Positions 16,459-26,340 of a DNA stretch of 64,000 bases are shown in pieces. Origin of the DNA: Actinomycetota bacterium (GTDB lineage Bacteria > Actinomycetota > Actinomycetes > Nanopelagicales > Nanopelagicaceae). Each line of letters starts with the position of its first letter. Position 1 is the first letter of the stretch. The stretch lies in contig JACMQL010000006.1 in assembly GCA_014377015.1 (NCBI GenBank), positions 1 to 64,000 on the forward strand, given 5' to 3'. The position numbers and the translations under genes were made by a program. The notes under the pieces are model-generated. The model was not told the origin of the DNA and did no database searches. It saw only the letters and a program-made list of their open reading frames with translations.

Positions 16459-18072
16459 ATGAGTTTGCCGCGACTTCTGTCTAACGTTGATATTCGCGAT
16501 GCATCATTTCGCGATAGAGATAACGCGTTTCGAGAAATTGTCGGAGATTTTGTTTTGCGAGTGCAGCGCGCTTCCCTGGGAGGACCAGAAGCCATCCGCA
16601 CGCGGCATCAAGATCGTGGGAAATTATTGCCGCGCGATCGTGTGACTCAACTACTCGATCCAGGATCTCCATTTCTGGAACTCTCAGCGCTGGCAGCAAC
16701 TGGAATGTATGAAGATGAAGCACCGGGAGCTGGGCTGATAACTGGAATTGGAATCATCAGTGGCAGAACCTCCATGATAATTGCAAATGATGCAACCGTT
16801 AAGGGTGGTACGTACTACCCCATGACCGTGAAGAAGCATTTACGCGCGCAAGAGATCGCGCTTGCGAATAGTCTTCCGTGTATTTACCTCGTTGATTCTG
16901 GTGGTGCCTTTCTCCCACTTCAACGTGAAGTCTTTCCGGATCGTGATCACTTTGGCCGAATCTTTTTTAACCAGGCCAAACTCAGTGCGGCGGGCATTGC
17001 GCAAATCTCGGCGGTGCTGGGCGCTTGCACGGCAGGTGGTGCGTACGTTCCAGCGATGAGTGATGAGAATGTCATTGTTGCGGGACAAGGGCACATTTTC
17101 TTAGGTGGGCCACCCCTGGTTAAAGCCGCAACTGGTGAGGACGTTACCGCTGAAGATTTGGGCGGCGGCGCAATGCATTCACGGATCTCAGGTGTCACAG
17201 ACCATTTAGTCGCAGATGAGGGTCAAGCACTCACCATCGTTCGTGCCATCGTTTCAACACTTCCGCAAAGTACGAGTTGGCTGACGCCAAACACTGCAGT
17301 TGAGGAACCTTTTTATGAAACAGATGAATTGCTTGGAATAGTCCCTACTGACACTCGTACGACATACGATGTTCGCGAAGTAATAGCCAGAATTGTTGAT
17401 GGAAGTCGATTCCTAGAGTTCAAGGCAGAGTTTGGTGAAACTCTCGTAACTGGCTTCGCACACATTGAGGGCTATCAAGTTGGAATCATTGCCAACAATG
17501 GAATTCTCTTCAGCGAATCTGCGCAAAAAGGCGCTCATTTCATTGAAATCTGCGATCAAAGAAAAATTCCACTGGTGTTTCTGCAAAATATTTCTGGATT
17601 TATGGTGGGGCGACAATACGAGATGGGTGGTATCGCCAAGCACGGTGCCAAAATGGTGACGGCTGTGGCGTGTGCCCGAGTGCCGAAGTTCACGATCGTT
17701 ATCGGCGGTTCCTTTGGCGCAGGAAACTACTCGATGTGCGGCAGAGCTTTTGACCCGCGCTTCCTATGGATGTGGCCAAATGCGCGCATTTCCGTCATGG
17801 GGGGCGAACAAGCTGCTTCAGTTCTGGCCACCGTTAAGGCCGATCAACTTGCGGCTAAGGGCGAGAAGTGGGATTCGGATGAAATCGAAGCATTTAAGGC
17901 TCCTATTCGCCAAAGATATGAGGAAGAAGGCAACGCATACTTCTCGACGGCACGAATTTGGGACGATGGCATTATTGACCCTCGAGATACGCGACGAGTT
18001 TTATCTATTGCGCTAGCCATTTCAGGACTTTCGCCGTTACAGGTGAGTTCCTTCGGAATCTTTCGGATGTAA
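16459..18072 (+). CDS. liuB: Methylcrotonyl-CoA carboxylase carboxyltransferase (beta) subunit
   Basis: The 537-residue biotin-dependent carboxyltransferase carries out the second half-reaction that makes 3-methylglutaconyl-CoA. [13 protein letters not shown] (about 50-62) and [16 protein letters not shown] (about 65-80) are typical of the MCC group rather than propionyl-CoA carboxylase. VDSGGAFLP (about 145-153) and [14 protein letters not shown] (about 194-207) belong to the acyl-CoA site, and [12 protein letters not shown] and [14 protein letters not shown] to the biotin site in the second domain. The start ATG has GGAG upstream. It is the first gene of a five-gene operon with stop/start overlaps. 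Length is normal for the family. Confidence 0.92.
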   Translation: MSLPRLLSNVDIRDASFRDRDNAFREIVGDFVLRVQRASLGGPEAIRTRHQDRGKLLPRDRVTQLLDPGSPFLELSALAATGMYEDEAPGAGLITGIGIISGRTSMIIANDATVKGGTYYPMTVKKHLRAQEIALANSLPCIYLVDSGGAFLPLQREVFPDRDHFGRIFFNQAKLSAAGIAQISAVLGACTAGGAYVPAMSDENVIVAGQGHIFLGGPPLVKAATGEDVTAEDLGGGAMHSRISGVTDHLVADEGQALTIVRAIVSTLPQSTSWLTPNTAVEEPFYETDELLGIVPTDTRTTYDVREVIARIVDGSRFLEFKAEFGETLVTGFAHIEGYQVGIIANNGILFSESAQKGAHFIEICDQRKIPLVFLQNISGFMVGRQYEMGGIAKHGAKMVTAVACARVPKFTIVIGGSFGAGNYSMCGRAFDPRFLWMWPNARISVMGGEQAASVLATVKADQLAAKGEKWDSDEIEAFKAPIRQRYEEEGNAYFSTARIWDDGIIDPRDTRRVLSIALAISGLSPLQVSSFGIFRM

Positions 18073-19925
18073 TGATGTTTAAAAAGGTCCTAGTTGCCAA
18101 TCGCGGAGAAGTCGCACTTCGTATCTATTCAACACTCCAGAAACTTGGGGTCAGTGCCGTGGGAATCCACACTTACCAGGACCGTGAAGCACTCCATGTT
18201 CGCAGGATCACCGAGAATTATCTGCTAACAGAATCCCCTCAGAGCGGTTATCTGGATAGCGAACAAATAATTTCGATCGCACTAAAAAGCAACTGCCAGG
18301 CGATTCATCCAGGGTATGGATTTCTCTCCGAAAGCGCAACGTTTGCTAGGCAGTGCCGGCGAGCCGGACTGATATTCATTGGACCTCCTGAAGAAGCTAT
18401 GGCAGCCATGGGGGAGAAAATCTCAGCACGCGGTTATGCGCTACAGGCAGGCGTTCCCATCGTGCCTGGCACCGGTGGACTTCAGATGTCGAATGAGGAG
18501 TTGCTTGATGCTTGTAAAGATTTTGAATTTCCATTGTTGGTGAAGCCAAGTGCGGGCGGCGGAGGAAAAGGTCTCCATGTTGTCCAAAACTTGGATGAAT
18601 TGCGCGAAGTTATGCCAATCGCGAGACGAGAGGCGAATTCCTCTTTTGGAGATGACACGCTTCTAGTGGAGAAATACTTACCACGAGCCAGGCATATCGA
18701 GTTTCAAATTGTCGCTGACAATTTCGGAGAGGTAATCCACCTTGGCGAGCGAGAGTGCTCTCTTCAGAGAAGACACCAGAAAATTGTTGAGGAGGCACCA
18801 GCACCTCATTTTTCAGATGCGAATCGAAGGATTATGGGCAGTGCCGCCGTCGAATTAGCCAAAGCAATTGGCTACAAAAACATTGGAACCATTGAGTTTC
18901 TCGTTGATGCTGATTCGCCGGAGATTTTCTATTTTATGGAAATGAACACGCGCCTTCAGGTAGAACATCGAGTCACTGAAATGATCACTGGGCTAGACCT
19001 TGTAGAGGTGCAGTTACGCATTGCGGCGGGAAGCGCGTTGCAGGACTTCCTGCCACCAACAAAATTCGAAGGTCACGCAATTGAAGCACGCATTTATGCT
19101 GAAGATGCATTCAATGGATTTCTTCCTACTGGCGGACTAGTTGGAAAATTTACTGCCAGCTCTTTCGCACATACCACAACTGATTCGGCGATCACAGATG
19201 ATGTATTTGTTTCATCTTCATTTGATCCGATGCTTGCCAAGGTGGCAGCTTGGGCTCATGATCGAACGACCGCCATCGAGCGACTGCGCGAGACGCTCGC
19301 ACATACGGTATGTCTCGGCATCACTACCAACATTGACTTTCTGATCCAACTTTTGAATATGAGCGAAATTCAGGAGTCACATTACGACACAAAATTTATT
19401 GAAACCCTAAACTTGGATCCCCCGCAGCCATCACGAGCAGTACTTGCCGCATACGCAAATTTGGTCTCTCCCCATTTCGAGCAAGGATCTTGGCGTACCG
19501 ACGGATGGCGCCTGAACGGTGCACCATCGGCAACTCTGGCAGCATATGTCAACGGTCAGCGGTTTGAAGTTTCGCTGCAAGACACTTCCATTCTCGATTG
19601 TGATATCTACCGCAATGACAGCAACTTCTGGATCCATCACCCTTCGTTTGGCACTTGGGAAATAGCGAACACCAGTGATTCCGGAAAATCCTTGGCCGCC
19701 CTCAGTGGTGACATCGTGAGCCCAATGCCAGGTGTAGTCGTTGCCCTCCGCGTTGAAGTAGGTGATCAGGTGATGGTCGGTGATCCCCTTCTCGTTATCG
19801 AAGCGATGAAAATGGAGTACGTCGTCCGGGCTTCTCGCCAAGGTCGCGTAGCCGTATTCCATGTTCAACTGGGATCAAGTGTTCAAGTGGGGAAACTTCT
19901 AGTTGAGGTGGTGGAGGATGTTTGA
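18072..19925 (+). CDS. liuD: Methylcrotonyl-CoA carboxylase biotin carboxylase/carrier (alpha) subunit
   Basis: A 617-residue fusion of biotin carboxylase (residues 1-450) and a biotin carrier domain (last 75). Visible are VLVANRGEVALRI (about 6-18), HPGYGFLSE (about 79-87), the ATP-grasp glycine loop KPSAGGGGKGLHVV (about 159-172), MEMNTRLQVEHRVTEMI (about 291-307) and the biotinylation site IEAMKMEYV (about 576-584). It starts on the A of the liuB stop (TAATG); a second ATG follows at once at 18075. The partner in front is the carboxyltransferase, so together they form the whole MCC enzyme. Confidence 0.92.
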   Translation: MMFKKVLVANRGEVALRIYSTLQKLGVSAVGIHTYQDREALHVRRITENYLLTESPQSGYLDSEQIISIALKSNCQAIHPGYGFLSESATFARQCRRAGLIFIGPPEEAMAAMGEKISARGYALQAGVPIVPGTGGLQMSNEELLDACKDFEFPLLVKPSAGGGGKGLHVVQNLDELREVMPIARREANSSFGDDTLLVEKYLPRARHIEFQIVADNFGEVIHLGERECSLQRRHQKIVEEAPAPHFSDANRRIMGSAAVELAKAIGYKNIGTIEFLVDADSPEIFYFMEMNTRLQVEHRVTEMITGLDLVEVQLRIAAGSALQDFLPPTKFEGHAIEARIYAEDAFNGFLPTGGLVGKFTASSFAHTTTDSAITDDVFVSSSFDPMLAKVAAWAHDRTTAIERLRETLAHTVCLGITTNIDFLIQLLNMSEIQESHYDTKFIETLNLDPPQPSRAVLAAYANLVSPHFEQGSWRTDGWRLNGAPSATLAAYVNGQRFEVSLQDTSILDCDIYRNDSNFWIHHPSFGTWEIANTSDSGKSLAALSGDIVSPMPGVVVALRVEVGDQVMVGDPLLVIEAMKMEYVVRASRQGRVAVFHVQLGSSVQVGKLLVEVVEDV

Positions 19926-20868
19926 TCGCACCGGATTGCCAAAAGCCGTCACAGTTTATGAAGTAGGTCCAAGGGATGGATTGCAGAATGAAATCACAAT
20001 TTTTTCAGCCCACGTGAAAGCACAATTGATACAACGTCTGCTTAAGGCGGGGCTGCCTGCAGTAGAGATAGCCAGTTTTGTGCGGCCAGATCTTGTCCCC
20101 GCAATGGCTGACGCAGAGGAAATCTTGGCAGAGATGGCTCCTTTTCTTGGCGCGCATCGGATGGTTGCCCTGGTCCCAAATCAAAGAGGGCTAGATCGCG
20201 CAATTAGTGCCGGCGTTCGCGAGATTGCGGTGTTCGCAAGTGCTACCGAATCTTTTGCGCAAGCAAATCTCAATAATTCAGTTGCTGGCTCTCTAGATCT
20301 TTTCGGTCCCGTCATAAGACAAGCCCGCGATGCTGGACTCCGAGTACGCGGTTACGTCTCCATGTGCTTTGGTGACCCGTGGGAGGGAAAGGTAGCTGCC
20401 GAGCAAGTGGTGCACGTTGCAGAAAGACTTTTTGAAGATGGAATTGATGAACTTTCATTAGGCGACACGATTGGCGTAGCGACACCGGGCGATGTAATCG
20501 ACCTTCTTAGCGCTTGCGACGTTCGCGGAATCTCACGATCTCGTCTGGCGGTTCATTTTCACGATACCTATGGACAAGGGCTCTCCAACGCGCTGACAGC
20601 GCTGCAAGAAGGTATCACCACGATTGACTCATCCATCGCGGGTCTGGGCGGATGCCCCTTTGCCAAAAGCGCTACTGGAAATTTGGCCACGGAAGATCTC
20701 GTCTGGCAATTGCACGGACTCGGTATCTCAACTGGCGTTAACTTTGCGGAGCTTCTTGAAACAAGTCATTGGCTTAGCGAAACAACTGGATTAAAAAATC
20801 GATCTAAAGTTTCGATAGCTCTATCTAGAAACATGCACGATGAGACAGGAATGGTGGAATCACAATGA
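19918..20868 (+). CDS. liuE: Hydroxymethylglutaryl-CoA lyase
   Basis: This enzyme cleaves HMG-CoA to acetyl-CoA and acetoacetate, the last step of leucine breakdown. The 316-residue protein has the opening GPRDGLQNE (about 18-26), the metal-site HFHDTYGQGLSNAL (about 212-225) and the catalytic-Cys motif GLGGCPFAKSATGNLATEDL (about 243-262). ATG 19918 overlaps the end of liuD by eight bases and has GGTGGAGG directly upstream; an earlier GTG/ATG extension would overlap more and lacks support. It lies in order between the carboxylase and the dehydrogenase. Confidence 0.92.
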   Translation: MFDRTGLPKAVTVYEVGPRDGLQNEITIFSAHVKAQLIQRLLKAGLPAVEIASFVRPDLVPAMADAEEILAEMAPFLGAHRMVALVPNQRGLDRAISAGVREIAVFASATESFAQANLNNSVAGSLDLFGPVIRQARDAGLRVRGYVSMCFGDPWEGKVAAEQVVHVAERLFEDGIDELSLGDTIGVATPGDVIDLLSACDVRGISRSRLAVHFHDTYGQGLSNALTALQEGITTIDSSIAGLGGCPFAKSATGNLATEDLVWQLHGLGISTGVNFAELLETSHWLSETTGLKNRSKVSIALSRNMHDETGMVESQ

Positions 20869-22031
20869 ATTCAGCGTTGAGTCAAGTATCGAGAGAGCAC
20901 CAATTACTAGCAGAGACCGTGCGGGAATTCGCCAACCAAGTTGTCGCACCGGTTGCGGCAAAACATGACAGGGAGCAATCCTTCCCATACGAAGTGATTA
21001 AGCAAATGGCCGAAATGGGGCTCTTTGGACTTCCCTTTCCCGAAGAGGTTGGTGGGATGGGCGGGGATTTCCTCTCATTCTGTCTTGCGATAGAAGAGTT
21101 AGCCCGAATCGATCAAAGCGTCGCAATCACACTTGATGCTTCAGTCGGATTAGGTTCGATGCCCATCTACAGATTTGGGAATCAAGAGCAAAAAGATGAA
21201 TTTCTTCCCGCGCTCATAAGTGGCCAAGCGCTCGGGGCATTCGGGCTGACTGAACCAGATGGGGGAAGCGATGCGAGTCAGCTACGAACTACCGCGCGCC
21301 TAGACAATGATGAATGGGTAATCAACGGCAGCAAGAGTTTCATCACGAACTCTGGAACATCAATAACCTCATTAGTCATTGTTGCGTGCATAACCGGTAA
21401 GAAAGCGGACGGAACTAACGAGCTCAGCACAATTATTGTTCCCAATGGCACTCCTGGCTTCACCGTCGAGCCCTCCTATTACAAAGTTGGCTGGCATGCC
21501 TCCGATACGCATGGACTCTCGTTTAGCGATGTCCGCGTTCCCGCAAACAATCTCTTGGGTGAGCGTGGCCGAGGTTATGCGAATTTTCTCAACTCCTTGG
21601 ATGAGGGCCGCGTTGCAATCGCTGCGTTAAGTGTGGGAGCGGCCCAAGGATGCATCGATGAAGCTTTGCGTTATGCCAAAGAACGAAAAGCATTCGGTAA
21701 ATATATTGGCCAACATCAATCGATTGCTTTCAAGATCGCAGAAATGCAAGCCCGAACTCATATTGCACGATTGGCCTACTACCACGCAGCCCAATTACTA
21801 ACTGCCGGAAAGGATTTCAAAATGGCAGCCTCCATTGCCAAACTGGTTGCAAGTGAGGCTGCAATGGATAATGCCCGCGCCGCAACACAAATTTTCGGCG
21901 GGTACGGTTTTATGGACGAGTACGTAGTCGCTCGACATTACCGCGACTCAAAGATTTTGGAAATTGGCGAAGGTACGTCCGAAGTACAAAAGATCCTGAT
22001 TGCCCGTAGCCTGGGATTGAGTGAGAAATGA
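20865..22031 (+). CDS. liuA: Acyl-CoA dehydrogenase, probable isovaleryl-CoA dehydrogenase
   Basis: A 388-residue FAD flavoenzyme of normal family length. FGLTEPDGGSDASQLRTTA (about 126-144) and FITNSGTS (about 158-165) form the FAD/substrate region, RKAFGKYIGQHQSIAFKIAE (about 275-294) and ATQIFGGYGFMDEYVVARHY (about 339-358) the C-terminal helical domain, and ILEIGEGTSEVQ the closing segment. Context in a leucine operon favours isovaleryl-CoA; the sequence alone would also fit butyryl- or 2-methylacyl-CoA. ATGA overlaps the HMG-CoA lyase stop, so the two are coupled. Confidence 0.88.
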   Translation: MNSALSQVSREHQLLAETVREFANQVVAPVAAKHDREQSFPYEVIKQMAEMGLFGLPFPEEVGGMGGDFLSFCLAIEELARIDQSVAITLDASVGLGSMPIYRFGNQEQKDEFLPALISGQALGAFGLTEPDGGSDASQLRTTARLDNDEWVINGSKSFITNSGTSITSLVIVACITGKKADGTNELSTIIVPNGTPGFTVEPSYYKVGWHASDTHGLSFSDVRVPANNLLGERGRGYANFLNSLDEGRVAIAALSVGAAQGCIDEALRYAKERKAFGKYIGQHQSIAFKIAEMQARTHIARLAYYHAAQLLTAGKDFKMAASIAKLVASEAAMDNARAATQIFGGYGFMDEYVVARHYRDSKILEIGEGTSEVQKILIARSLGLSEK

Positions 22032-22786
22032 GCAACCACTCAGAGTTGCGCTACGAAGTTTCCGATGGCATCGCCACGATGACAATCAATAGACCAGAGG
22101 CACGCAATGCCTTGAATGCCAATGTCCGAACTGGAATTCGCGCATCCCTTGATCTTTTCGCGAAAGATGACCAAGCCAAGGTGCTCATCGTCACTGCCGT
22201 TGGAGATATTGCATTTAGTGCAGGCGCTGATCTTAAGGAAATGTCCGATGATCAACTGACAATTCCACCAGATGATTTTATCCCCGACTTATCTACTCCT
22301 AAACCCGTCATTGCTGCGGTCAACGGAGTCGCCCTTGGCGGAGGATTCTTTCTTGCCCAGCAAGCCGATCTTGTTATCGCCGCTGATCACGCGACCTTTG
22401 GAATAACTGAAGCACGCTTCGGTCGTGGCGCACCATGGGCAGCTTCACTTCCATTATTGATTCCACCGAGAGTCGCAATGGAACTATTGCTTACTGCCCA
22501 ACCCATCACTGCATCCAGGGCAAAAGATGTGGGTCTGGTCAACTACACAGTTCCCCTAGACCAATTGCGCGAAGCAAGTCTGCGGATTGCCAAACAGATT
22601 GCCGACAATGCTCCGCTATCGGTTTCTGCCGGCAAAGCCATGGTCCATGATGTTCTCAACCACGTTCTTGGCGATGTCCGTCAGCAAGTGACATCGCTAT
22701 GGGAGCCGGTGTATTTAAGTGAAGATGCCCAAGAAGGGCCGCGATCATTTAAGGAAAAACGCCTACCCCGCTGGCAGGGTCATTAA
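22028..22786 (+). CDS. liuC: Enoyl-CoA hydratase/isomerase family, probable methylglutaconyl-CoA hydratase
   Basis: A 252-residue crotonase-fold protein. INRPEARNALNANV (about 19-32), FSAGADLKEMS (about 62-72) for the first oxyanion-hole part, and AVNGVALGGGFFLAQQADLV (about 98-117) for the second are present, with GITEARFGRGAP after it. In the liu operon it would hydrate 3-methylglutaconyl-CoA to HMG-CoA. It starts with an ATGA overlap with liuA. Its last 24 bases overlap, on the opposite strand, the end of the bkd E2 gene. Confidence 0.88.
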   Translation: MSNHSELRYEVSDGIATMTINRPEARNALNANVRTGIRASLDLFAKDDQAKVLIVTAVGDIAFSAGADLKEMSDDQLTIPPDDFIPDLSTPKPVIAAVNGVALGGGFFLAQQADLVIAADHATFGITEARFGRGAPWAASLPLLIPPRVAMELLLTAQPITASRAKDVGLVNYTVPLDQLREASLRIAKQIADNAPLSVSAGKAMVHDVLNHVLGDVRQQVTSLWEPVYLSEDAQEGPRSFKEKRLPRWQGH

Positions 22787-24085
22787 TGCTTCTGGAGTGT
22801 GCAACATGCCGGCAACATCTGCCAAAAATCTCGAACCTTGCGCGCCGTCGACTAAGCGATGGTCGAAGGATAAAGCAAGCGTTGTAACTTGTCGTATCGC
22901 GATTTCTCCTTCGACTACCCAAGGTCGCTCAACTACGGCTCCTAAACTGACGATTGCGGATTCACCTGGTGGCAGTATCGGAGTTCCGCTCTCAATGCCA
23001 AATACCCCAATATTGGTGATGGACATCGTGCCACCGATCATTTGATGTGGTTGCGTTCGTCCGGCTCGTGCAACATCGACTAAGCCGCCAATCGCAATTG
23101 CCATTTCCTTTAAAGAAAGTTGATCTGCATCTTTAATATGTGGCACGAGTAATCCTCGATCTGTCGCGGTAGCAATTCCGAGGTTTACATAGTGCTTCAG
23201 CACAATTTCCTGCGGGGATGCATCCCAATAACTATTTATCTCCGGAGTTCGACTTGCGGCTAAGCACATAGCGCGCGCAAGAAGGGTGAGTATTGACAGA
23301 CGTACACCGCTAAATTCTGGCCGTTGGCGAAGCGCCTCAAGTAAATGCATAGAAGGTGTCACATCCACGGTCACGAATTCCGTTACATGCGGAGCAGTGA
23401 AAGCACTTGCAACCATTGCCTCAGCTGTGGCGCGGCGCACGCCACGAATCGGCACCCTAGTTTCGCGCGAACTCTCAACTGAACTCTCAATTGACCTCTT
23501 GGTATTCGTACTTGGGTCGCTGACTTCTCCTGCGACTTGTCGCACATCATCGCGTGTCACCGATCCTTCGGGTCCACTTCCGTGGATAAGGGTGAGATCA
23601 ATTCCAAGTTCACGAGCCATTTTTCGGACCAAAGGTTTCGCAAGCGGGCGCACGAGTTTCACCGCGGGCACAATATTAGGCGCCTCTTCGATACTTCCCC
23701 GAAAATTGCGCGGTGTGAGTCTGCGACGTCGACCGTCATCTGTACGCGGTCCCGATCCGACCAGAATCTCCGTACGTTCAACTTTCACATCTTTATCTTG
23801 TTTACTTTGAGTAGCCATTTTCTCGAGTTGGTGAAGTTGAATTCGAACAATGGGAGTACCCACTCGAATGACCTGACCCGCTGGCACGAGAATTTCCACG
23901 ATCGTACCTGCAAAAGGACTTGGCAATTCAACAAGAGATTTTGCCGATTCGATTTCTACTATGACTTGATTGACCTCTATTTCTTGCCCGACTATGACCA
24001 TCCAGCGAAGGATCTCTGCATCTTCTAAACCTTCACCAACATCAGGAAGGCGAAAGTCAAAGTTTGTTGGCGTCGCTTCAGTCAT
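22763..24085 (-). CDS. bkdC: Dihydrolipoamide acyltransferase (E2) of a branched-chain 2-oxo acid dehydrogenase
   Basis: The 440-residue E2 has one N-terminal lipoyl domain with the lipoyl-lysine loop IEIESAKSLVELPSPFAG (about 43-60), a peripheral-subunit-binding domain around KPLVRKMARELGIDLTLIHG (about 149-168) ending in GSVTRDDV, and the catalytic domain with LSFDHRLVDGAQGSRFLADV (about 407-426), where His and Asp are catalytic. A single lipoyl domain is usual for BCKDH E2. It is the last gene of the bkd operon, 19 bases after E1 beta. No E3 (dihydrolipoamide dehydrogenase) gene is in the window, so E3 is probably shared. Its 3' end overlaps liuC. Confidence 0.9.
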   Translation of the reverse strand: MTEATPTNFDFRLPDVGEGLEDAEILRWMVIVGQEIEVNQVIVEIESAKSLVELPSPFAGTIVEILVPAGQVIRVGTPIVRIQLHQLEKMATQSKQDKDVKVERTEILVGSGPRTDDGRRRRLTPRNFRGSIEEAPNIVPAVKLVRPLAKPLVRKMARELGIDLTLIHGSGPEGSVTRDDVRQVAGEVSDPSTNTKRSIESSVESSRETRVPIRGVRRATAEAMVASAFTAPHVTEFVTVDVTPSMHLLEALRQRPEFSGVRLSILTLLARAMCLAASRTPEINSYWDASPQEIVLKHYVNLGIATATDRGLLVPHIKDADQLSLKEMAIAIGGLVDVARAGRTQPHQMIGGTMSITNIGVFGIESGTPILPPGESAIVSLGAVVERPWVVEGEIAIRQVTTLALSFDHRLVDGAQGSRFLADVAGMLHTPEALMTLPAG

Positions 24086-24104
24086 TGCAATCTTCTCTCA
24101 CCGC

Positions 24105-25088
24105 TCAGTAGCTCATCGACTTTTCGACCGCATCTAATATGCGATCGACATCGGGCAAGTACACATCCTCAATGCGACTGGGCGGATAAGGAGTGTCGTA
24201 CCCAGTCACGCGCAACACGGGAGCTTGCAGATAGTAGAAGCAGGACTCGGTAAGGCATTGACCGACCTCGCCGCCGATTCCCCCGCTGCTGGAAGCCTCA
24301 TGGACCACAACCGCGCGACCGGTTTTTTTCACCGACTTCTCCATAGTCACAAGGTCGAGCGGGCTTAGCGTGCGCAGGTCAATTACCTCCAAGCTCACCC
24401 CGTCTTGCGCCGCGAGCGCTGCCGCGTGCAAAGAGGTAGCAACAGTTGGACCGTAACAAATTATTGTGCAATCAGAACCTTCAACCAGGACTTTCGCTTG
24501 ATACATAGACGGTACCGAGGTGAGAGTTTCAGAAAGGTCAACTTCACCTTTTTGCCAATAACGCCGCTTGGGTTCTAAAAAAATCACGGGGTCATCACTA
24601 GCGATAGCTTGTTGAATCATCCAGTACGCATCAACTGGATTAGCACATGTCACCACGCGCAGACCCGGCGTGGAGGCGAAGTAAGCCTCGGGAGATTCAC
24701 CGTGGTGTTCAACTGATCCGATCCCTCCCCCAAAAGGCATTCTTATCGTGATGGGTAATTGGAGAACCCCGGCCGATCGATATCGCATACGTGCCAATTG
24801 GACGATGATCTGATCAAAAGCTGGATAAACGAAACCATCGAACTGGATTTCGATTACAGGTCTATATCCGTAGAGCGCCAGCCCAATGGCGGTACCAACG
24901 ATTCCTGATTCCGCAAGCGGTGCGTCTATCACACGATCCTCACCAAAATCCTTTTGTAGCCCTTCCGTAACTCGGAATACACCACCAAGTTTTCCGATGT
25001 CCTCTCCCATCAGTAAAACTTTGGGATCTGATTCCATCGCGCATCGAAGTCCGCGGTTAAGAGCTTGCACGATGCTCAACTCCGTCAT
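24105..25088 (-). CDS. bkdB: Branched-chain 2-oxo acid dehydrogenase E1 beta subunit
   Basis: A 327-residue transketolase-type beta chain. LLMGEDIGKLGGVFRVTEGL (about 25-44), APLAESGIVGTAIGLALYG (about 57-75), QFDGFVYPAFDQI (about 82-94), and SGGIGGEVGQCLTE in the C-terminal domain are typical. It pairs with the alpha chain to decarboxylate 2-oxo acids from valine, leucine and isoleucine. It starts one base after the alpha gene stops, so they are translated together. Confidence 0.92.
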   Translation of the reverse strand: MTELSIVQALNRGLRCAMESDPKVLLMGEDIGKLGGVFRVTEGLQKDFGEDRVIDAPLAESGIVGTAIGLALYGYRPVIEIQFDGFVYPAFDQIIVQLARMRYRSAGVLQLPITIRMPFGGGIGSVEHHGESPEAYFASTPGLRVVTCANPVDAYWMIQQAIASDDPVIFLEPKRRYWQKGEVDLSETLTSVPSMYQAKVLVEGSDCTIICYGPTVATSLHAAALAAQDGVSLEVIDLRTLSPLDLVTMEKSVKKTGRAVVVHEASSSGGIGGEVGQCLTESCFYYLQAPVLRVTGYDTPYPPSRIEDVYLPDVDRILDAVEKSMSY

Positions 25089-25089
25089 C

Positions 25090-26190
25090 TCAATTCACCT
25101 TAGTTTCTTGATCGGCAAGAATCGCTTCAACCTCGAGTCGTTGACGTTCCAGACGCGCATCGGGACCGGAATACACATGGTCGAACATGGTTAAAGGGTT
25201 CGGATCGGCCAATTCTCGGCAACTAACGCGCATTCGTTCGGCGAGGTATGCCGCCTCACTTGCTAATTCTGACTCGACTTTCTCGTTAAGAATTTCCTGC
25301 GCTCGCAAATAAATCCGTAGTCGATCAATGGGATCGCGGCTGCGCCATAGTTCGTCATCTGCGCTATCTCGATACTTCGTAGGATCATCAGAAGTTGTGT
25401 GGGCGCCCATTCGGTAGGTGAACGCTTCGATGAGCGTTGGACCTTTCCCGGCGCGGGCGCGATCGAGTGCGGCCATCGTTACTGCATGGCAGGCAATTAC
25501 GTCATTGCCATCAACTCGAATGCCCGGCATTCCAAATCCTTGGGCACGTTGGGCAAGCGGAACAACACTCTGACGTCTGGTTGGTTCTGAGATCGCCCAC
25601 TGATTATTCTGACAAAAGAAGACAACTGGTGATTGGAACGAAGTGGCGAAAACAAAAGCTTCATTCACATCGCCCTCACTCATTGCCCCATCACCGAAGT
25701 ACGCGACTACCGCCTGATCCTTTTCTAAATCACCCGTGCCGGTTCGACCATCTTTACTCATGCCCATCGCATACCCAGTTGCGTGCAGAACGTGTGCGCC
25801 AATGATGACTTGATAGCCATAAAAACGATGCAGATTTGCATCCCACGCTTGGTGCGCAGTTCCGCGCCAAAATCGCAACATGTCCACGGGATCCACGCCC
25901 CGACACCAAGCCACCCCGTGTTCCCGATACGTCGAGAAAACATAATCCTGCGCTTGCATCGCCCGCGCCGATCCAATCTGCGCGGCTTCTTGCCCCAGTA
26001 GTGGAGCCCAGAGGCCCAACTCGCCTTGCCTTTGGAGAGCAGTTGCCTGCTGATCGAGTTGGCGTACTAAAACCATGTCTCTATAGAGCGCCAGTAAAGC
26101 GGCACCGTCCAAGGTGGAATGAAATTGCGGATCATCAACAAGTTCACCCATGCTCGAGAGTAATTGAACTGTTGCCTCTAATGACTCCAT
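25090..26190 (-). CDS. bkdA: Branched-chain 2-oxo acid dehydrogenase E1 alpha subunit
   Basis: The 366-residue E1 alpha chain carries the thiamine diphosphate site GDGAMSEGDVNEA (about residues 166-178) with the closing NN about 25 residues later. The segment YRMGAHTTSDDPTKYR (about 246-261) is the branched-chain form; pyruvate dehydrogenases differ at TTSDDP. It is the first gene of the bkdABC operon. The start ATG has GGAGG-like sequence upstream. The divergent Lrp-type gene and the palindrome at 26287-26303 point to control by amino acid level. Confidence 0.92.
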   Translation of the reverse strand: MESLEATVQLLSSMGELVDDPQFHSTLDGAALLALYRDMVLVRQLDQQATALQRQGELGLWAPLLGQEAAQIGSARAMQAQDYVFSTYREHGVAWCRGVDPVDMLRFWRGTAHQAWDANLHRFYGYQVIIGAHVLHATGYAMGMSKDGRTGTGDLEKDQAVVAYFGDGAMSEGDVNEAFVFATSFQSPVVFFCQNNQWAISEPTRRQSVVPLAQRAQGFGMPGIRVDGNDVIACHAVTMAALDRARAGKGPTLIEAFTYRMGAHTTSDDPTKYRDSADDELWRSRDPIDRLRIYLRAQEILNEKVESELASEAAYLAERMRVSCRELADPNPLTMFDHVYSGPDARLERQRLEVEAILADQETKVN

Positions 26191-26286
26191 GGAGCCTCCG
26201 GTCAGGACCGTGCGCGGACAATCATCGGGAAAGTTGCAAGGAGTCTAGGCACGGGTAGCCCAGAGGTACAATAGTGATGCTTTGTA

Positions 26287-26303
26287 ATAGACCGTTGGTC
26301 TAT
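26287..26303. promoter_or_regulatory. 17-bp palindrome, candidate Lrp/BkdR operator
   Basis: ATAGACCGTTGGTCTAT is a perfect palindrome around a three-base centre. Its TAG...CTA ends match the ends of the Lrp-family 15-bp consensus. It lies between bkdA and the divergent Lrp-type gene, 37 bases before the latter's ATG. A TACAAT hexamer at 26267-26272 could be a -10 element for the regulator gene. Confidence 0.55.
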
Positions 26304-26340
26304 CTATGGCAAGAATTTGTGGCAAAAGAGGGGGAAAGTG

